Below, piece by piece: positions 15,215 to 17,468 of a stretch of DNA of 17,468 nt. This DNA comes from Epulopiscium sp. Nele67-Bin004. GTDB taxonomy: Bacteria; Bacillota_A; Clostridia; Lachnospirales; Cellulosilyticaceae. Where the stretch lies: the NCBI GenBank assembly GCA_002007315.1, contig LNZQ01000001.1, forward strand, positions 1 through 17,468, given 5' to 3'. The notes under the pieces are model-generated. The model saw only the letters and a list, made by a program, of their open reading frames with translations, had not been told where the DNA came from and did not search any database. Every line of letters begins with the position of its first letter. Positions within the stretch are counted from its first letter, which is position 1. The position numbers and the translations under genes were made by a program.

Positions 15215-15445
15215 ATGAAAGTACAAGTTATATATTCAAGCTTGACAGGTAGCACAAAAAAGCTTGCTGAAGGTATTTTTGAAGGTTTAAATTGTGATAA
15301 CAAAAGTATTCACGATTTAAAAGAGGGTGAGCCGATATTAGATGGGGATATTATTCTGTTAGGATATTGGGTTGACAAAGGGACAGCAAATAGACAAATG
15401 ATAGACTTTATGGAAACTATTAAAGGTAAAGTTGTTGGGGTGTTT
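15215..15445 (+). CDS. Flavodoxin-like protein, N-terminal half only (cut by the junction)
   Basis: Flavodoxin-family proteins bind FMN and carry electrons. The first 77 residues are present: a first strand MKVQVIYSS, the phosphate-binding loop SSLTGSTKKLAEGI (8-21), the second half-sheet DGDIILLGYWVDKGTANRQ (43-61), and the start of strand three IKGKVVGVF. The family continues with a conserved loop and about 80 more residues. Here the frame turns after Phe77 into a Cys/Met/Val run encoded by a TATGTG microsatellite and ends at 15544 without family resemblance. The first half shows no frameshift, so the loss reflects the sequence junction and not gene decay. It has its own consensus promoter and strong ribosome site. 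Whether it is a BilS-type or another short flavodoxin cannot be decided. Confidence 0.85.
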
Positions 15446-17468
15446 TGGTTTTGTATATGTATGTGTATGTGTATGTGTATGCATGTGTACTTGTGGGTAT
15501 ACACAAATAAGGATGTACATGATTTTTATGAGCGGTTCATGTAGATACAGATATACAGTATATCTGCAAAGCACTCGCATACATGCTCCAATTTAACGCA
15601 TGGATTTACATGCTGGTGTATAGGGGTGTCACCATATAATATTCACAATAACAATTATGGCAAAAGGGGCGGTGGTCAATATTTTGTTGGTAATGCACAT
15701 ATGACGACATTATTTGGATGAGTAAGTTATTGGGCCATGCATATCTATGGTTTATGAGTTCATGTGGTTTCCTCATTACTAGTGAAAGAATGAGTTTTTA
15801 TTTTTGTTTTTTATTATTATTATTTTTCATACATGTTGTTTACAATTTAAGGTTAAAGACTCTTTCCACACTTTTTTTTTCCTGGGGGTGCTGTATTTGC
15901 CAAAAAGATGCAGTGAACAAAACTATTGATAAACTGTATTGCTTGCTTTTTTAAAAATTTGCTTTTTTTCCCCTGTTTTTTTCCGCTCCAAATCTCTGTA
16001 AATACCCTGATGGTACCTCTGTCATGAGTTGTTTTTGGCCACGATAGTTGTTTGGTTAGGGTCTGATATTATGACAGCCTACGCATGTATTATTTTTACT
16101 TGTATGCAAAGCCTTTTACCAGAGAAGAATGTGCTTCCAGCATTTCTCAGTTTTGCGTTTACTCCAGAGATCTTTTGGAAACAGCCCTGCGTGCGTGCAT
16201 GGCGTCAAATAAGAGCAGTGAGGGGGCAGTTAAATGCCCTCACACGATGCAGGAACAACAGGCGTGCCTCTCCTGATGAGGACTTTACAAGCTTTTGCTC
16301 CCGCTGTCACACGTTATTCAAATTTAAGATTAGCCCACTGTTGAAGGATTTAAGTGTTAATCAGACAGTAATCTGTGTGCTGTTTGCTTCAAAATAGTAG
16401 TTATGGTGGTATAAACTAGCATAGACTGCCCACTGTTGCCAGGAGGGTTCATGGAGTTTTCTGCAAAGTTTTGAAAGCCTGGAAAATGACGCTGATATTG
16501 AAGTGTCCAGGTCTTTAAAAGTTCATTAAATGCACATATGGAAAAGAATTTATCAGTAATATTGTTCAGTTCTCATGCACACAATAAGACTGCACCTATT
16601 AGATATTGAATATTGAAGGTTTTTCTTACTATCCTTTATTCTCCTTTTTTCTAATCCTAGTTCTGGTATTTGGTGCTGCAAAGATTAACTGTCAGATCTC
16701 AATGAAAAGTGACCAAAACCTTCCAATTGTGCTGTTAAAAAAAAAGTCCAATAAAAAGACATTTCTAACCTGGATAAGAAACAAACTTTAGTCCTCTCTG
16801 GCATGAACAAAGGATGTTCTAAATGACAAATTTCCCTGAGATTAAACTGAATGTACTCAGAAATTGTTTTGTTGCAATCACTGATAACCAAATTGTATTT
16901 TCAAGGCCACACTGAGACCATGCATGATGAACATCCCACAGAATCCTGGAAGTATCAACTTATAATTGAGTAGTCTGCTAATAATGTGAATTCCTAGCAT
17001 GAACCTTCTTCAAAAGCCTCCTGGGGATGTGACTCGTTTAGCGAAGTCAGCGGCTCCAATCAGACTCGCTTCATCAGGCAGTATTTAGGAAAGCTGATTC
17101 ATAATTGATGAACAGACAGTTAAGCTGTAACAAAAAATCGAATGAACTGTCAAAGCAGAGCCGCACTGAACCTTCTAGAATGCAGGAAGATTCAAGGTAA
17201 TAATTAAAGTTAATTCTATTAACCCACAGTAGCCATTTTTCGGACATAGACGGGGGTCATGGGAAGGGCAGACAACTGAAAAAAGCCCGGGCAGCCTGAG
17301 GATGTGAATTTGACCTGTGATGAATGTGTTTATGTGCCAAAGTTGGGTTCTAGGACAGCACAGAGAGTCATCTACTGCCTGAGATGAATAACTTTATATC
17401 AGATCATAATCAAGTTAATAATATGTTGTTTTTCTCTCTGTTTTAGGGAGTGGAGCCACAGCAGTGGT
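15446..17468. other. Eukaryotic-like non-coding flank (right)
   Basis: No bacterial gene, ribosome site or terminator is seen in these 2 kb. The open frames are short and lack family resemblance. A TATGTG microsatellite (15453-15489), an 8-bp inverted repeat CAGATATA/TATATCTG (15548-15566) and a TTATTATTA run near 15811-15822 are present. At the far end a pyrimidine run followed by TTTTAG at 17441-17446 looks like a splice acceptor, which would start an exon at 17447, but the sequence ends 22 nt later. The texture is vertebrate-like. It may or may not be the same locus as the left flank. Confidence 0.6.
15453..15489 (+). repeat. TATGTG-type microsatellite at the right junction
   Basis: Three to four imperfect units of TATGTG, opened by gtatatgt and closed by gcatgtgta. 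The tract begins within about 10 nt of the last codon that fits the bacterial flavodoxin. Such repeats are typical of vertebrate DNA and are a usual place for assembly or cloning joins. Confidence 0.75.

Noticed and set aside
1521..15445. CRISPR array, tRNA, rRNA or prophage
   Set aside because: No regularly spaced repeats, tRNA-like cloverleaf, rRNA sequence or phage structural genes were seen in the block.
15548..15566. Inverted repeat CAGATATA/TATATCTG as an element end
   Set aside because: It is short, AT-rich and in the eukaryotic-like flank, with no partner copy near the left junction.
17431..17446. Splice acceptor and exon at the right end
   Set aside because: The polypyrimidine-AG pattern is suggestive, but only 22 nt of putative exon are present and no frame can be tested.

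Overview
This window appears to be a chimera. A block of about 13.9 kb of bacterial DNA (roughly 1521 to 15445) sits between two stretches with a eukaryotic, vertebrate-like character (1 to about 1520, and about 15446 to 17468). The flanks have no convincing protein-coding ORFs. They carry a long pyrimidine-rich tract, a short GGGTTA duplication, a TATGTG microsatellite and AT-rich non-coding sequence. A fish or other vertebrate host is a guess from texture only. The bacterial block is gene-dense and AT-rich, with strong Shine-Dalgarno sites, sigma-A-type promoters and intrinsic terminators. Its gene set (SpoVG, a GlgC/GlgD pair, DnaD plus a DnaI-like loader, a GntR/ABC module, a copper-amine-oxidase-like stalk domain) points to an anaerobic, spore-former-type Bacillota of class Clostridia, probably near Lachnospirales. 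The species cannot be named from sequence alone. The likeliest explanation is a bacterial contaminant (for example a gut symbiont) joined to host sequence during cloning or assembly, because the block stops inside a gene on the right and next to a gene tail on the left.

Minus strand, 1521-7369. From right to left: murC (cell-wall precursor ligase) has its own promoter. A UUCG-loop terminator or attenuator follows it, then dnaD and a dnaI/dnaC-like helicase loader, separated by 3 nt and ending in a strong terminator. Next is a self-contained regulatory cassette: a short YtrA-type GntR repressor, an ABC ATPase overlapping it by 17 nt, and an unrecognised multi-pass membrane protein. The cassette has a near-consensus promoter with an inverted-repeat operator candidate and ends in a 13-bp terminator hairpin. 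A short plus-strand tail of another gene survives at the left junction.

Plus strand, 7487-15445. glgC and glgD (glycogen precursor synthesis) abut exactly. They are followed by spoVG (RNA/DNA-binding regulator), glmU (UDP-GlcNAc synthesis), prs (PRPP synthesis), a large secreted protein with a C-terminal copper-amine-oxidase-N1-like domain, and the first 77 codons of a flavodoxin-like gene that is cut by the right junction. Most of these genes have their own promoter, with 17-bp spacing in nearly every case.

Taken together the bacterial genes supply activated sugars and precursors (ADP-glucose, UDP-GlcNAc, UDP-MurNAc-Ala, PRPP), helicase loading and sporulation-linked regulation. These are mostly housekeeping functions. 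I did not find a clearly new biological system. The points most worth checking are the chimeric junctions, the GntR/ABC cassette with its operator and flanking direct repeats, the loader genes placed behind murC, and the internal repeats of the secreted protein.
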